Notes: generated by a model from the letters alone, not told the origin. Shown: positions 5,663 through 13,540, counted from the stretch's first letter. The stretch: DNA of 24,680 bases from Collinsella sp. (GCA_031292915.1 JAUMSH010000021.1:1-24680); one strand, 5' to 3'. Made by a program: numbers and translations.

Positions 5663-8410
5663 ATGTCTGACAAGCGCCGTACCTTTGCCGTTATCGACGG
5701 CAACTCGCTCATGCATCGCGCCTTCCACGCCGTGCCGCCGACCATGAACGCGCCGGACGGCCGCCCCACCAACGCGATCTTCGGCTTCCTGAACATGTTT
5801 CTCAAGATGATCGATGCCTTTAACCCCGACGGCGTGGTCGTGGCGTTTGATAAGGGCAAGCCGCGCGTGCGCATGGAGATGCTGCCGCAGTATAAGGCGC
5901 AGCGCCCGCCCATGGACCCCGATCTGCATGCGCAGTTCCCTATGATCAAGGAGCTGCTCGTCGCACTCAACGTGCCGATTCTGCAGTCCGAGGGCTGGGA
6001 AGGCGATGACATCCTGGGTACTATGGCGCGCCTGGGCGAGCAGGCCGGCTGTGACATGCTGCTGGTGACCGGTGATCGCGACATGTATCAGCTAGTTACC
6101 GAGCACGTCAACGTGGTCTCGACCCGTAAGGGCCTGTCCGACGTGGCGATCATGACGCCCGAGAGCGTGGATGACCTGTATCACGGCATTACGCCGGCGC
6201 TCGTGCCCGATTTTTACGGTCTAAAGGGCGATACGTCGGACAACATTCCCGGCGTACCGGGCATCGGCCCCAAAAAGGCGAGCGCGCTCATCGCACAGTA
6301 CGGCAGCTTGGACGAGGTCATCGCGCATGCCGACGAGGTCAAGGGCAAGATGGGCGAAAACCTGCGCGCACACATCGACGATGCCCTGCTGAGCCGCAAG
6401 GTCGCGACCATCCGCACCGATGCGCCCGTTGAGCTCGATTTTGAGGCGACGTCCTTCCCGGCGTTTTCTGCCGATGAGGTTTCCGCGGCGCTGGGTACGC
6501 TTGGTATCACCGCCATGCAGAACCGTTTCTTGGCGCTGATCGGCGGCGAGGGCGGGGCTGCTGCCTCCAGTGTGTTTGAGATACCTGCTATGGTTCGCTC
6601 AGCCGCCGGCGATGCTGACGCGCTTGGTGCCGTTGCGGCTGAGCTCTCCCGCGCGATTGATGCCGGCGAGTGGGTCGCCGCCGTGGTGGACGACGACAAG
6701 GAAGAGGGCGCGCTCTTTGGACTGACGCGCACGCTGTGGTTGGCGACGTCCAAGGGCCTGTTCGCACTCGAGGAGGGCGACGGCGGTGCGGCGGCTGAGG
6801 TTGAGGGCTTTAACTTCGCCCACGGCGTGATTGCCGGCGTGCTCGCGCGCCTGTTTATGGAGGGCCGCGTGGCGAGCCCGGATATGAAGGCGCTGCTGCA
6901 CGAGCTTTCGCCTATCGATTCCTCTGAGCCCGAGCTCATGGACCCGCTGTCTGCCGATTCCACGCGCATCTTCGATACCGTGGTTGCCGCCTACCTGCTG
7001 GATTCCGACCGCTCCGAGTTCGATGAGGCGTATCTGGCCGATACTTATCTGCAGATGGCGCTGCCTGCGACACGCGGTGCAGAGGGTGCCGGTGAGGACG
7101 CTCCGGCGCCCGCCGCTCGCACGGCGGCCTTGACGCTGGCGCTGGTCGCACCGCTGCGCGACCGCATGACCCGCGAGAACGCCGTCAACGTGTTCGATGG
7201 CATCGAGATGCCACTCGTGCCGGTGCTTGCCAAGATGGAGCGCGCGGGCATGCTCGTGGATCCCGATCGGCTGCGCAGTCTGTCCGAGGGCCTGGCGACC
7301 CAGATCACCGAGGTCGAACGAAGCATTCGCGACCTTGCCGGTGACGAGACCTTTAACATCGGCAGCCCCATGCAACTTTCGCATGTGCTCTTTGATGTGA
7401 TGGGCCTTCCGACCAAGGGTCTCAAAAAGACCAAGCGCGGTTACTATTCGACTAATGCCAAGGTACTAAGTGATCTTGCCCGTGACCACGAGATTGTTCG
7501 TTTGATCTTAGACTGGCGCGAGAAGTCCAAGATCAAGTCAACCTATCTGGACACGTTGGGCCCGCTGCGCCGCGGTGACGGTCGTGTGCACACCACGTAC
7601 AACCAGACCATCACCGCGACGGGGCGTCTGTCTTCGAGCGATCCTAATCTGCAAAACATTCCGACGCGCTCGGAGCTGGGGCGTACCGTCAAGACGGCGT
7701 TCTCGGCGGGGGAGGGTAGCGTCTTTTTGGCGGTGGACTACTCGCAGATCGAGCTGCGTCTGCTGGCGCATCTTTCGGGTGACGAGCACTTGGTGCGCGC
7801 CTTTAACGAGGGCGAGGACTTCCATGCCGAGACGGCGGCACGCGTGTTTGGTGTGCCGGTGTCCGAGGTAACGCCCGACCTGCGCAGTCGCGCCAAGGCC
7901 GTGAACTTTGGCATCGTGTATGGTCAGCAGGCCTACGGCCTGTCGCAGTCGCTGCATATCTCGATGGCCGAGGCGCGCGACATGATCGACCGCTACTACG
8001 AGGCCTACCCGGGCGTGCGTACGTTCCTCGACAACGTGGTGGCGCGCGCCAAGCAGACGGGCTACGCCGAGACCATGTATGGCCGCAGACGCCATATTCC
8101 GGAGCTCAAGGCCAAAAACCCGCAACTCCGCGGCTTTGGCGAGCGCACGGCCATGAACCACCCCATGCAGGGAACCGCCGCCGACATCATCAAGATCGCC
8201 ATGGCCCGCGTAAGCCGCCGCCTAGAAGAAGAGGGCTTTGCCGCCCACATGATTCTGCAGGTACACGACGAACTGGACTTTGAGTGCCCCGTCGACGAAG
8301 TCGAGCGCCTAACCGCCATGGTCCGCGACGTCATGGAACACGTAGTAGACCTCCGCGTGCCCCTCATCGCCGAAGCCAGCACCGGCATAACTTGGGCCGA
8401 CGCCAAATAG
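5663..8410 (+). CDS. polA: DNA polymerase I
   Basis: The product is 915 residues. Residues about 1-290 form the 5'-3' flap exonuclease (IDGNSLMHRAFHA; EGWEGDDILGTMA; VTGDRDMYQL; GDTSDNIPGVPGIGPKKA). Residues about 300-500 occupy the place of the 3'-5' exonuclease but lack the DxE motif (VVDDDKEEG instead) and the late YxxxD motif, so proofreading is probably lost, as in Taq and Bst polymerases. The C-terminal polymerase domain is intact: DYSQIELR with D692, the O-helix RSRAKAVNFGIVYG with R741, K745, F749 and Y753, and QVHDEL with D869. It fills gaps after Okazaki primer removal and repair. The ATG at 5663 has GCGAGGT about nine bases upstream. It is a single-gene unit with a terminator at 8444. 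Confidence 0.98.
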   Translation: MSDKRRTFAVIDGNSLMHRAFHAVPPTMNAPDGRPTNAIFGFLNMFLKMIDAFNPDGVVVAFDKGKPRVRMEMLPQYKAQRPPMDPDLHAQFPMIKELLVALNVPILQSEGWEGDDILGTMARLGEQAGCDMLLVTGDRDMYQLVTEHVNVVSTRKGLSDVAIMTPESVDDLYHGITPALVPDFYGLKGDTSDNIPGVPGIGPKKASALIAQYGSLDEVIAHADEVKGKMGENLRAHIDDALLSRKVATIRTDAPVELDFEATSFPAFSADEVSAALGTLGITAMQNRFLALIGGEGGAAASSVFEIPAMVRSAAGDADALGAVAAELSRAIDAGEWVAAVVDDDKEEGALFGLTRTLWLATSKGLFALEEGDGGAAAEVEGFNFAHGVIAGVLARLFMEGRVASPDMKALLHELSPIDSSEPELMDPLSADSTRIFDTVVAAYLLDSDRSEFDEAYLADTYLQMALPATRGAEGAGEDAPAPAARTAALTLALVAPLRDRMTRENAVNVFDGIEMPLVPVLAKMERAGMLVDPDRLRSLSEGLATQITEVERSIRDLAGDETFNIGSPMQLSHVLFDVMGLPTKGLKKTKRGYYSTNAKVLSDLARDHEIVRLILDWREKSKIKSTYLDTLGPLRRGDGRVHTTYNQTITATGRLSSSDPNLQNIPTRSELGRTVKTAFSAGEGSVFLAVDYSQIELRLLAHLSGDEHLVRAFNEGEDFHAETAARVFGVPVSEVTPDLRSRAKAVNFGIVYGQQAYGLSQSLHISMAEARDMIDRYYEAYPGVRTFLDNVVARAKQTGYAETMYGRRRHIPELKAKNPQLRGFGERTAMNHPMQGTAADIIKIAMARVSRRLEEEGFAAHMILQVHDELDFECPVDEVERLTAMVRDVMEHVVDLRVPLIAEASTGITWADAK

Positions 8411-8443
8411 GGAAGTGCCCACAACCCTAAAGTAACCAAACCA

Positions 8444-8477
8444 GAAGGGGGCTCCTTGCCAACAAGGAGCCCCCTTC
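8444..8477. terminator. polA terminator hairpin (probably bidirectional)
   Basis: GAAGGGGGCTCCTTG (8444-8458) pairs perfectly with CAAGGAGCCCCCTTC (8463-8477) around the 4-base loop CCAA. It lies 34 bases after the polA stop. On the plus strand only ATT follows. On the minus strand it is followed by CTGGTTTGGTTACTTT, so it may also end transcripts coming from the HAD gene. Confidence 0.75.
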
Positions 8478-8511
8478 ATTCCAAAAAATCAGCCAAGTAT
8501 CTAGACGCCAA

Positions 8512-8708
8512 GACGCCATCTAGGCGGCAAACAAGTAAACCTAGGACCTGGCCGGGCGAGGCGGGTAAGTTTTTCGTAGATTCCGCACGAGCCGGAAAGC
8601 ACTTAATGTGCTTTCCGAGCGAGCCCAGGACCTGACCGAGCGAAAAACTTACCCGCCTCGCCCGGCCAGGTCCGACGAGCCACGTTAACGAGCCGCCAAG
8701 ATGGCGTC
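8512..8708. repeat. Large nested inverted repeat (possible cruciform or MITE-like element)
   Basis: The core is a perfect 33-base inverted repeat, 8544-8576 against 8641-8673. Its 64-base centre contains its own perfect 10-base hairpin (CGGAAAGCAC 8593-8602 with GTGCTTTCCG 8608-8617). Outside the core a second pair of arms, 8512-8528 against 8692-8708, matches at 16 of 17 positions. The right outer arm is the last coding stretch of the HAD gene (residues DAILAA). A partial direct copy of the arm start, AGGACCTGRCCGRGCG, occurs at 8543-8558 and 8627-8642. No transposase and no clear target-site duplication are visible. Transcribed RNA would fold into one very long hairpin. Confidence 0.9.
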
Positions 8709-9512
8709 GATGAGCGTCAGTACGCCCCCGTCGTTGTTGCTCGGAATGCGCCATTTGGCATGCGCGTTCATGTGCTCCTCGGCATTGTCCACGATAAAGC
8801 TGTGACCGACGCGCTCCAGCATGGGGATGTCGTTGTACGTATCGCCCACGGCGGCGGCGTCGGCGATATCGATGCCCAGGTGTTCGCACAGGTGCGCGAC
8901 GCCGGCGCCCTTGTCGACGCCCAGGTTCATAAAGTCGATCCACTCGCGCCCGGCGTTGGTGACGTAGAGCTTGTCCGAGAACTCGGGACTATAGGTCTCG
9001 CGGAAAGCGGGCTCGGCGTCGTAGCCGGGGAAGAAGACCGAAATCTTGTTGGACTCGAAATCAATGCCATCAAAGCTGTCGACGTAGTTGATTGTGTTGT
9101 AGTAGACGCTGATCTCGTCGTGGTATTGATGGTCGCGGGCAAGCACGTAGAACTCGTCGAAGCAGCAAAGGACGGGGACAGCGCGCGGATCCTCCGAGGC
9201 ACGGCTCAAGACCTGCTGATACAGCTCCACGTCGATAGTGCTCTTATAGATATAGCTGCCGCGATAGATCACGCACGCTCCGTTGTCGGGACAAAAGGCG
9301 AGGCGGTTCTTGACGCCCTCGAACATCTCCTCGAGCTTGGGGGCGGGACGTCCGCTGGCGGGGCAGAATACGATGTCGGCGTCGGCGAGCTTGTCCAGCC
9401 GCTCATCAAGACCCTGGGGCAGCACGCGCTCGTCGGTCAGCAGCGTCTTGTCCATGTCGACGGCGAGAATCTTAATGTTTCCGATATTGGCGTCCGATTC
9501 GTAAGTTTGCAT
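8685..9512 (-). CDS. Cof-type HAD-superfamily hydrolase
   Basis: The 275-residue cytosolic phosphatase carries the HAD nucleophile motif ILAVDMDKTLL (D19 and D21). Motif II is in the CPASGRP region, the Cof cap domain spans about residues 85-190, a lysine follows in GVDKGAGV, and motif IV is GDTYNDIPML. Cof-type enzymes dephosphorylate sugar phosphates, flavin phosphates or related metabolites; the substrate cannot be read from sequence. The ATG at 9512 has AAAGG about ten bases upstream. Its last codons form one arm of the large inverted repeat at 8512-8708. The gene is divergent from the argG leader unit and convergent with polA. Confidence 0.88.
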   Translation of the reverse strand: MQTYESDANIGNIKILAVDMDKTLLTDERVLPQGLDERLDKLADADIVFCPASGRPAPKLEEMFEGVKNRLAFCPDNGACVIYRGSYIYKSTIDVELYQQVLSRASEDPRAVPVLCCFDEFYVLARDHQYHDEISVYYNTINYVDSFDGIDFESNKISVFFPGYDAEPAFRETYSPEFSDKLYVTNAGREWIDFMNLGVDKGAGVAHLCEHLGIDIADAAAVGDTYNDIPMLERVGHSFIVDNAEEHMNAHAKWRIPSNNDGGVLTLIDAILAAR

Positions 9513-9622
9513 AAAAGCGAGCCTTTCGTTTCGAGATTGTTTCAGACGTTATAACCATCAATTCGTAGTCGGGCGTATTTTCGCAGGAACGGAGCGTATT
9601 TGCACCACGCTTCACAAAGTAA

Positions 9623-9637
9623 TGAAAAAACTTTTCA
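9623..9637. promoter_or_regulatory. Palindromic operator candidate upstream of the argG promoter
   Basis: TGAAAAAACTTTTCA is an AT-rich palindrome (TGAAAA / TTTTCA around AAC) 18 bases upstream of the candidate -35 box. It loosely resembles an arginine-repressor box (TGAAT-N4-ATTCA) but is one base longer and has TGAAA rather than TGAAT half-sites. ArgR binding is therefore only a guess. Confidence 0.35.
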
Positions 9638-9655
9638 GAAATTTGAATTTGTCGC

Positions 9656-9683
9656 TTGTGCTGCGGGCACTTTAGCGTAATAT
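9656..9683 (+). promoter_or_regulatory. Candidate promoter for the argG leader transcript
   Basis: TTGTGC (9656-9661) and TAATAT (9678-9683) are 16 bases apart. Transcription from about 9690 would give a leader of roughly 375 bases before argG, including the arginine-rich small frame at 9787-9861. The spacer contains the small inverted repeat GTGC/GCAC (9658-9661 with 9667-9670). Confidence 0.45.
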
Positions 9684-9786
9684 AGCGACCATCGAAAACG
9701 GAGACGGAAAAACAACCGCTTACCGAGGAAAAGGTACCGTTTACGATATTAGAATTGCGCCCGGCGATAGGTGAAAGGAGAGGCAG

Positions 9787-9861
9787 ATGCAGTTCGTAAC
9801 GATCATCACCACTGCAGACAATGCCATCCGACGCCAGCGCGCAATTTCCCGACGACGATAA
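9787..9861 (+). CDS. Arginine-rich leader peptide upstream of argG (candidate)
   Basis: A 24-codon frame starts at ATG 9787 with a near-perfect Shine-Dalgarno sequence (AAAGGAG 9774-9780, six bases before the start) and ends at TAA 9859. The peptide begins MQFVTIITTADNA and ends IRRQRAISRRR. Six of its last ten residues are arginine, coded by CGA or CGC, with three CGA codons directly before the stop. It lies 205 bases upstream of argG, an arginine biosynthesis gene, on the same strand. That position and composition are what is known for his, leu, thr and phe leader peptides of attenuators. Alternative hairpins follow it. Function as an arginine sensor is inference; I know of no described example at argG. 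Confidence 0.6.
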   Translation: MQFVTIITTADNAIRRQRAISRRR

Positions 9862-9972
9862 CAATCGTCTCTGTCCGCATGGGGCGAATTGCCTCAACAG
9901 AGTCATTTTGAGGTCGTTGGGTTTTAGCACGACATTGCTGCATGTTTCTAGGGCATGTATGTGCTGATTTTT
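9841..9972 (+). promoter_or_regulatory. Candidate transcription attenuator of argG
   Basis: Competing pairings are visible after the arginine codons. (a) GACGAT 9854-9859 pairs with ATCGTC 9864-9869, and this is enclosed by GCAATT 9841-9846 with AATTGC 9887-9892. (b) GCCTCAA 9891-9897 pairs with TTGAGGT 9908-9914 and overlaps (a) at 9891-9892. (c) GTCGT 9913-9917 pairs with ACGAC 9929-9933. (d) TGCATG 9939-9944 pairs with CATGTA 9954-9959, extended by GCAC 9927-9930 with GTGC 9961-9964, and is followed by GATTTTT. Structure (d) could be a terminator, and (c) would use its 5' arm. The arginine codons at 9852-9856 could also pair with GTCGT 9913-9917. The stems are short, so this is a hypothesis. 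Confidence 0.35.
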
Positions 9973-10066
9973 GCTATTTAACCTGATATTGCACGGTATA
10001 TGACCTTGAAATGACTTGCAACTGACCGATGTTCTAACTAGCTACCAAGGGCGAAAGGAAACAGCC

Positions 10067-11293
10067 ATGAGCAAGGAAAAAGTCGTTCTCGCATATTCCG
10101 GTGGTCTTGATACATCCGTATGTGTCAAGTGGCTCCAGGACGAGAAGAATCTCGATGTCGTTTGTGTCTGCGGCAACGTGGGCCAGGAAGAGACCGGACT
10201 GGATGCCAAGAAGCAGAAGGCGCTCGACCTGGGCGTTCTCGATTGCCAGGTGCTCGACCTGCGCGACGAGTTCTCCGATGAGTTCCTGACCAAAGCCATT
10301 GCAGCAAACTCCATGTACGAGAACAAGTATCCGCTGCTCTCCGCCCTGTCTCGCCCGCTGCTTGCCAAGAAGCTTGTTGAGGTCGCCCACGAGTTTGGCG
10401 CGACCTACGTCGCCCACGGCTGCACCGGCAAGGGTAACGACCAGGTCCGTTTTGAGGCCGCCGTCAAGGCCCTCGACCCCGAGCTCAAGGTTATCGCCCC
10501 GGTTCGCGAGTGGGACCTGAAGTGTCGCCCCGACGAGGTCGCCTATGCCCACGCCCACAACGTGCCGGTTCCCGAGGGTGCCAACGACAACCCCTACTCC
10601 ATCGACGACAACCTGTGGGGTCGTGCCATTGAGTGCGGTCACCTGGAGGATCCCTGGAATGAGCCGCTTGACGACGCTTGGGTTATGACCAAGAATCCCG
10701 AGGACACCCCGGACACCCCGACCTACACCGAGATTGAGTTTGAGGCCGGCAAGCCCGTCGCCGTCGACGGCAAGAAGATGAAGCTCTCCGAGATCGTCAT
10801 CGCCCTCAACAAGATCTCCGGCGACAATGGCTTTGGCCGTCTCGATTTGGTCGAGGATCGTCTGGTGGGCCTCAAGAGCCGCGAGTGCTACGAGGTTCCC
10901 GGCGCCCTGACGCTCATCACCGCCCACAAGGCACTCGAGGATATCTGCGTCGAGGGCGACCTGCTCAAGACCAAGATTAAGCTCGAGCAGGATTGGGCTA
11001 CCGCCGTGTACAACGGCCAGTGGTACAGCCCGCTCAAGAACGCGCTCGATGCCTTTATGGCCGACACCCAGAAGTTCGTGACCGGCACTGTCCGTCTGAA
11101 GTTCTTTAAGGGCAACTGCCATGTCGTCGGCCGCAAGAGCCCCTTCAGCCTCTACGACTACGGCCTGGCTACCTACGACCGCGACACCACGTTTGACGAG
11201 AAGGCCAGCGCCGGCTTTATCGAGATCGATACGCTGTCGCTCAAGACGTGGGCAAAGGTCCAGGGCCCCAGCTCTGCTGCCGCCCAGGCCTAG
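10067..11293 (+). CDS. argG: Argininosuccinate synthase
   Basis: This cytosolic ligase joins citrulline and aspartate, using ATP split to AMP and PPi, to make argininosuccinate, the penultimate step to arginine. The 408 residues match the family length. The N-terminal P-loop-type ATP-pyrophosphatase motif AYSGGLDTS is at residues 9-17. The citrulline- and aspartate-binding region follows (NKYPLLSALSRPLLAK, AHGCTGKGNDQVRFE), then NLWGRAIECG and the C-terminal helix. The ATG at 10067 is preceded by GAAAGGA with seven bases of spacing. The open frame further upstream to a TTG at 10016 lacks a ribosome site. It is preceded by an arginine-rich leader frame (9787-9861) and followed by a strong terminator at 11447, so it is transcribed apart from argH. 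Confidence 0.98.
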   Translation: MSKEKVVLAYSGGLDTSVCVKWLQDEKNLDVVCVCGNVGQEETGLDAKKQKALDLGVLDCQVLDLRDEFSDEFLTKAIAANSMYENKYPLLSALSRPLLAKKLVEVAHEFGATYVAHGCTGKGNDQVRFEAAVKALDPELKVIAPVREWDLKCRPDEVAYAHAHNVPVPEGANDNPYSIDDNLWGRAIECGHLEDPWNEPLDDAWVMTKNPEDTPDTPTYTEIEFEAGKPVAVDGKKMKLSEIVIALNKISGDNGFGRLDLVEDRLVGLKSRECYEVPGALTLITAHKALEDICVEGDLLKTKIKLEQDWATAVYNGQWYSPLKNALDAFMADTQKFVTGTVRLKFFKGNCHVVGRKSPFSLYDYGLATYDRDTTFDEKASAGFIEIDTLSLKTWAKVQGPSSAAAQA

Positions 11294-11446
11294 CGCCTCC
11301 TTCCCTTGGTATCCGCGCGGCCCATCCGCGTGATACATAACGGGCGCACGGGGTCCCTACCTTTCGTTATGCTTGCTGACACTTCTTAACATCGGTGGCC
11401 CCTACGTTCCGCCCGCATATATGACGCCGCGCCTGCGGCTGAGTCC

Positions 11447-11480
11447 GAGCCCCGCCGGGGTTGTCCGGCGGGGCTCTTTC
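11447..11480 (+). terminator. Rho-independent terminator of argG
   Basis: GAGCCCCGCCGG (11447-11458) pairs perfectly with CCGGCGGGGCTC (11465-11476) around a 6-base loop, followed by TTTCT. It lies 153 bases after the argG stop. The intervening 3' stretch also holds CATAACG/CGTTATG (11336-11342 with 11365-11371) and a small GCCGC/GCGGC hairpin near 11426-11439. Confidence 0.9.
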
Positions 11481-11528
11481 TATCAATTTGGCGGCTCTGC
11501 GCCTATATATATATGAGGAGTATCCATT

Positions 11529-11699
11529 ATGTTCAATGCTTTCGCGCATGCTTTACTTGCCCTCGCGCCCGAGTTCGATGCTGCAAAGGTCGAGGACGTT
11601 CCTATGAGCCTAAAGGCCTGGATCGATGGTTCGCAGGGCAACATCCGGAGGGAGACGTTGGGCGCCAAGTGCATGGCGCGTCACTTCTTTGCAAATTAG
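11529..11699 (+). CDS. Small protein of 56 residues between argG and argH (hypothetical)
   Basis: The ATG at 11529 has AGGAG (11516-11520) eight bases upstream, and the frame runs to TAG 11697-11699. The product begins MFNAFAHALLALAPEFDAAK and ends ETLGAKCMARHFFAN. A hydrophobic, alanine-rich N-terminal helix is followed by a charged C-terminal half with two arginine pairs. Codon use is like that of its neighbours. A TATATATATAT stretch (11504-11513) just upstream could be a -10 region giving a very short leader. I do not recognise the family. It could be a real small protein or the preserved front of a decayed gene. A role linked to arginine synthesis is suggested only by position. Confidence 0.45.
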   Translation: MFNAFAHALLALAPEFDAAKVEDVPMSLKAWIDGSQGNIRRETLGAKCMARHFFAN

Positions 11700-11817
11700 C
11701 TACATGGCTCCGCTCACGGTGGGGAATGTGTAAAACTAGCGGTTGAAAAATCGCTTTAGCGACAGGGCGCATTGCTTTGGGCGTTTGTTTTGGTATTTGG
11801 AGAAAGGGGACGGTTCC

Positions 11818-13248
11818 ATGGCTCTTTGGGGTGGTCGTTTTGAGGCAGGCGTGGCCGAGGTCACGCAGGAGTTTGGCGCGTCGCTGCCGGTCGACAAACA
11901 TCTCTATAAACAGGATATCGCCGGCTCTAAGGCGCATGCCAAAATGCTGGCGGCCCAGGGCATCATCAGTGCCGAGGACGAGCAGGCGATTGCCGAGGGC
12001 CTGACCGGAATCGAACAGGATATCGATGCCGGCAACTTCACCTTCGACATCAACGACGAGGACATTCATATGTCCATCGAGAGCGAGCTGACGCGTCGCA
12101 TCGGCGAGGCTGGCAAGCGCTTGCATACCGGACGTTCGCGCAACGACCAGGTGGCGACCGACACGCGCCTGGGCGTCAAGGCGCTGGCCAAGGAGCTCAT
12201 GGAGGCCAATCTAGAGCTGCGCCATGTGCTGGTGGATGCGGCTAAGAAGTACGACAAGGTGATTTTGCCGGGCTACACGCACATGCAGCACGCTCAGCCC
12301 GTGCTGCTGTCGCATCATCTGCTGGCGTATTCCTGGATGTTCGCGCGCGACTTTACACGCCTGAAGGCCGCCTTTGATGCCGCCGACAACTGCCCGCTAG
12401 GTGCTGCCGCGCTTGCCGGTACGAGCTATCCGCTCGATCGTCAGATGACGGCTGCCGAACTTGGCTTTGCGGGCGTGATCCTCAATTCGCTCGATGCTGT
12501 TTCCGACCGTGATTTCCTGCTCGATTTGCATTACGCTGGTTCCGTCATGGCCATGCACCTGTCGCGTCTTTCCGAGGAGATTGTGCTGTGGTCGAGCTCC
12601 GAATTTGGCTTTATCACGCTTTCCGACTCGTACTCCACCGGCTCGTCCATCATGCCGCAGAAGAAGAATCCCGACTTTGCCGAGCTTATTCGCGGCAAGA
12701 GCGGCCGTGTGTATGGCAACCTGGTGCAGCTGCTCGTGACCATGAAGGGCCTGCCGCTTGCTTATAACAAGGACTTGCAGGAGGACAAGGAGGGCGCGCT
12801 CGATACCGCTCACACGCTCATGCAGTGCCTGTCGGTTATGGCCGGAATGATTTCGACTTGGACCGTCAACGAGGATGCCATGGCGCGCGAGTGCGGCGTG
12901 GGTCACCTTGCCGCCACCGATGTTGCCGATTACCTGGCTAAGCGTGGTCTGCCGTTCCGTGAGGCGCATGCCGTGGTGGGGCATCTGGTTCTGATGTGTG
13001 AGAAGCGCGGCTGCAATCTTGAGGACCTACCGTTTGAGGTGTTCCAGGAGGCAAGCCCGCTCTTTGAGCGCGACATCACCGAGGCGCTCGACATCCCGTC
13101 GATTGTCGCCGCGCGCACGACCGAGGGCGGCACCGCTCCTGCCGCCGTTGCCGTGCAGCTTGAGCGCGCCGAGGCACAGCTCGTGGCTGACGAGGGCGTG
13201 TTCGGATCGCTGACCAAGGTCGTCGAGATGGGTCACGGGGCAAAGTAG
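11818..13248 (+). CDS. argH: Argininosuccinate lyase
   Basis: This cytosolic fumarase/aspartase-superfamily lyase splits argininosuccinate to arginine and fumarate. The protein is 476 residues, starting MALWGGRFEAGVAEVTQEF. The three conserved superfamily regions are present: GRSRNDQVATD, GYTHMQHAQP at 152-161 (with T154, H155 and H158), and the signature loop GSSIMPQKKNPD at about 275-286 carrying the catalytic serine. The ATG at 11818 has AAAGGGGA seven bases upstream. An earlier ATG at 11743 adds 25 residues not typical of the family and has no ribosome site. It follows argG after a terminator and a small frame, and is followed by its own terminator at 13300, so it is probably expressed separately. 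Confidence 0.98.
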   Translation: MALWGGRFEAGVAEVTQEFGASLPVDKHLYKQDIAGSKAHAKMLAAQGIISAEDEQAIAEGLTGIEQDIDAGNFTFDINDEDIHMSIESELTRRIGEAGKRLHTGRSRNDQVATDTRLGVKALAKELMEANLELRHVLVDAAKKYDKVILPGYTHMQHAQPVLLSHHLLAYSWMFARDFTRLKAAFDAADNCPLGAAALAGTSYPLDRQMTAAELGFAGVILNSLDAVSDRDFLLDLHYAGSVMAMHLSRLSEEIVLWSSSEFGFITLSDSYSTGSSIMPQKKNPDFAELIRGKSGRVYGNLVQLLVTMKGLPLAYNKDLQEDKEGALDTAHTLMQCLSVMAGMISTWTVNEDAMARECGVGHLAATDVADYLAKRGLPFREAHAVVGHLVLMCEKRGCNLEDLPFEVFQEASPLFERDITEALDIPSIVAARTTEGGTAPAAVAVQLERAEAQLVADEGVFGSLTKVVEMGHGAK

Positions 13249-13299
13249 AGGTTTGGCTGAAGCCGTTTTGGCCATTTATTGATAAATCGTTTTCGCTTT

Positions 13300-13334
13300 A
13301 CGGGCGCCTGCTGATGTGGGCGCCCGTATTTTGT
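13300..13334 (+). terminator. Rho-independent terminator of argH
   Basis: ACGGGCGCC (13300-13308) pairs with GGCGCCCGT (13319-13327) around a 10-base loop, followed by ATTTTGTT. It lies 52 bases after the argH stop codon. Confidence 0.85.
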
Positions 13335-13498
13335 TGCTATGGGGGAGGGGCTTGTCGAGAAGTTCTGTAGGACCTTTGGGCAGGTTGTGAATGGGGTACG
13401 TTCGCGGGCGGCAACCGACCGTCTGCTCTGCTCGATGCGGTTGATGGGCAGTCGGATGGTACTCTAATCGGGCTTCGAAACAGAAGTGACACATATGG

Positions 13499-13530
13499 AA
13501 CGCTTCAATAAATTGCAACGTTTCAATAAA
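13499..13530. repeat. Tandem 14-base repeat upstream of the ndk promoter
   Basis: AACGCTTCAATAAA (13499-13512) and AACGTTTCAATAAA (13517-13530) match at 13 of 14 positions with an 18-base period. They lie immediately upstream of the candidate -35 box of ndk. The spacing and location suit a tandem activator or repressor site. The rest of the 385-base gap between argH and ndk (13249-13633) holds the argH terminator and otherwise nothing I can name. Confidence 0.55.
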
Positions 13531-13540
13531 CAGCTTTTTG

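Noticed and set aside
9472..9930. 152-codon minus-strand frame covering the argG leader region
   Set aside because: No ribosome site, serine- and cysteine-rich mixed sequence, and it overlaps the HAD start. The plus-strand leader frame has much better signals.
10034..11338. 434-codon open frame antisense to argG
   Set aside because: Low-complexity product mirroring argG codon bias; argG itself is unmistakable.
13339..13467. 42-codon plus-strand frame between argH and ndk
   Set aside because: No Shine-Dalgarno before its ATG, which lies at the tail of the argH terminator; basic low-information product.
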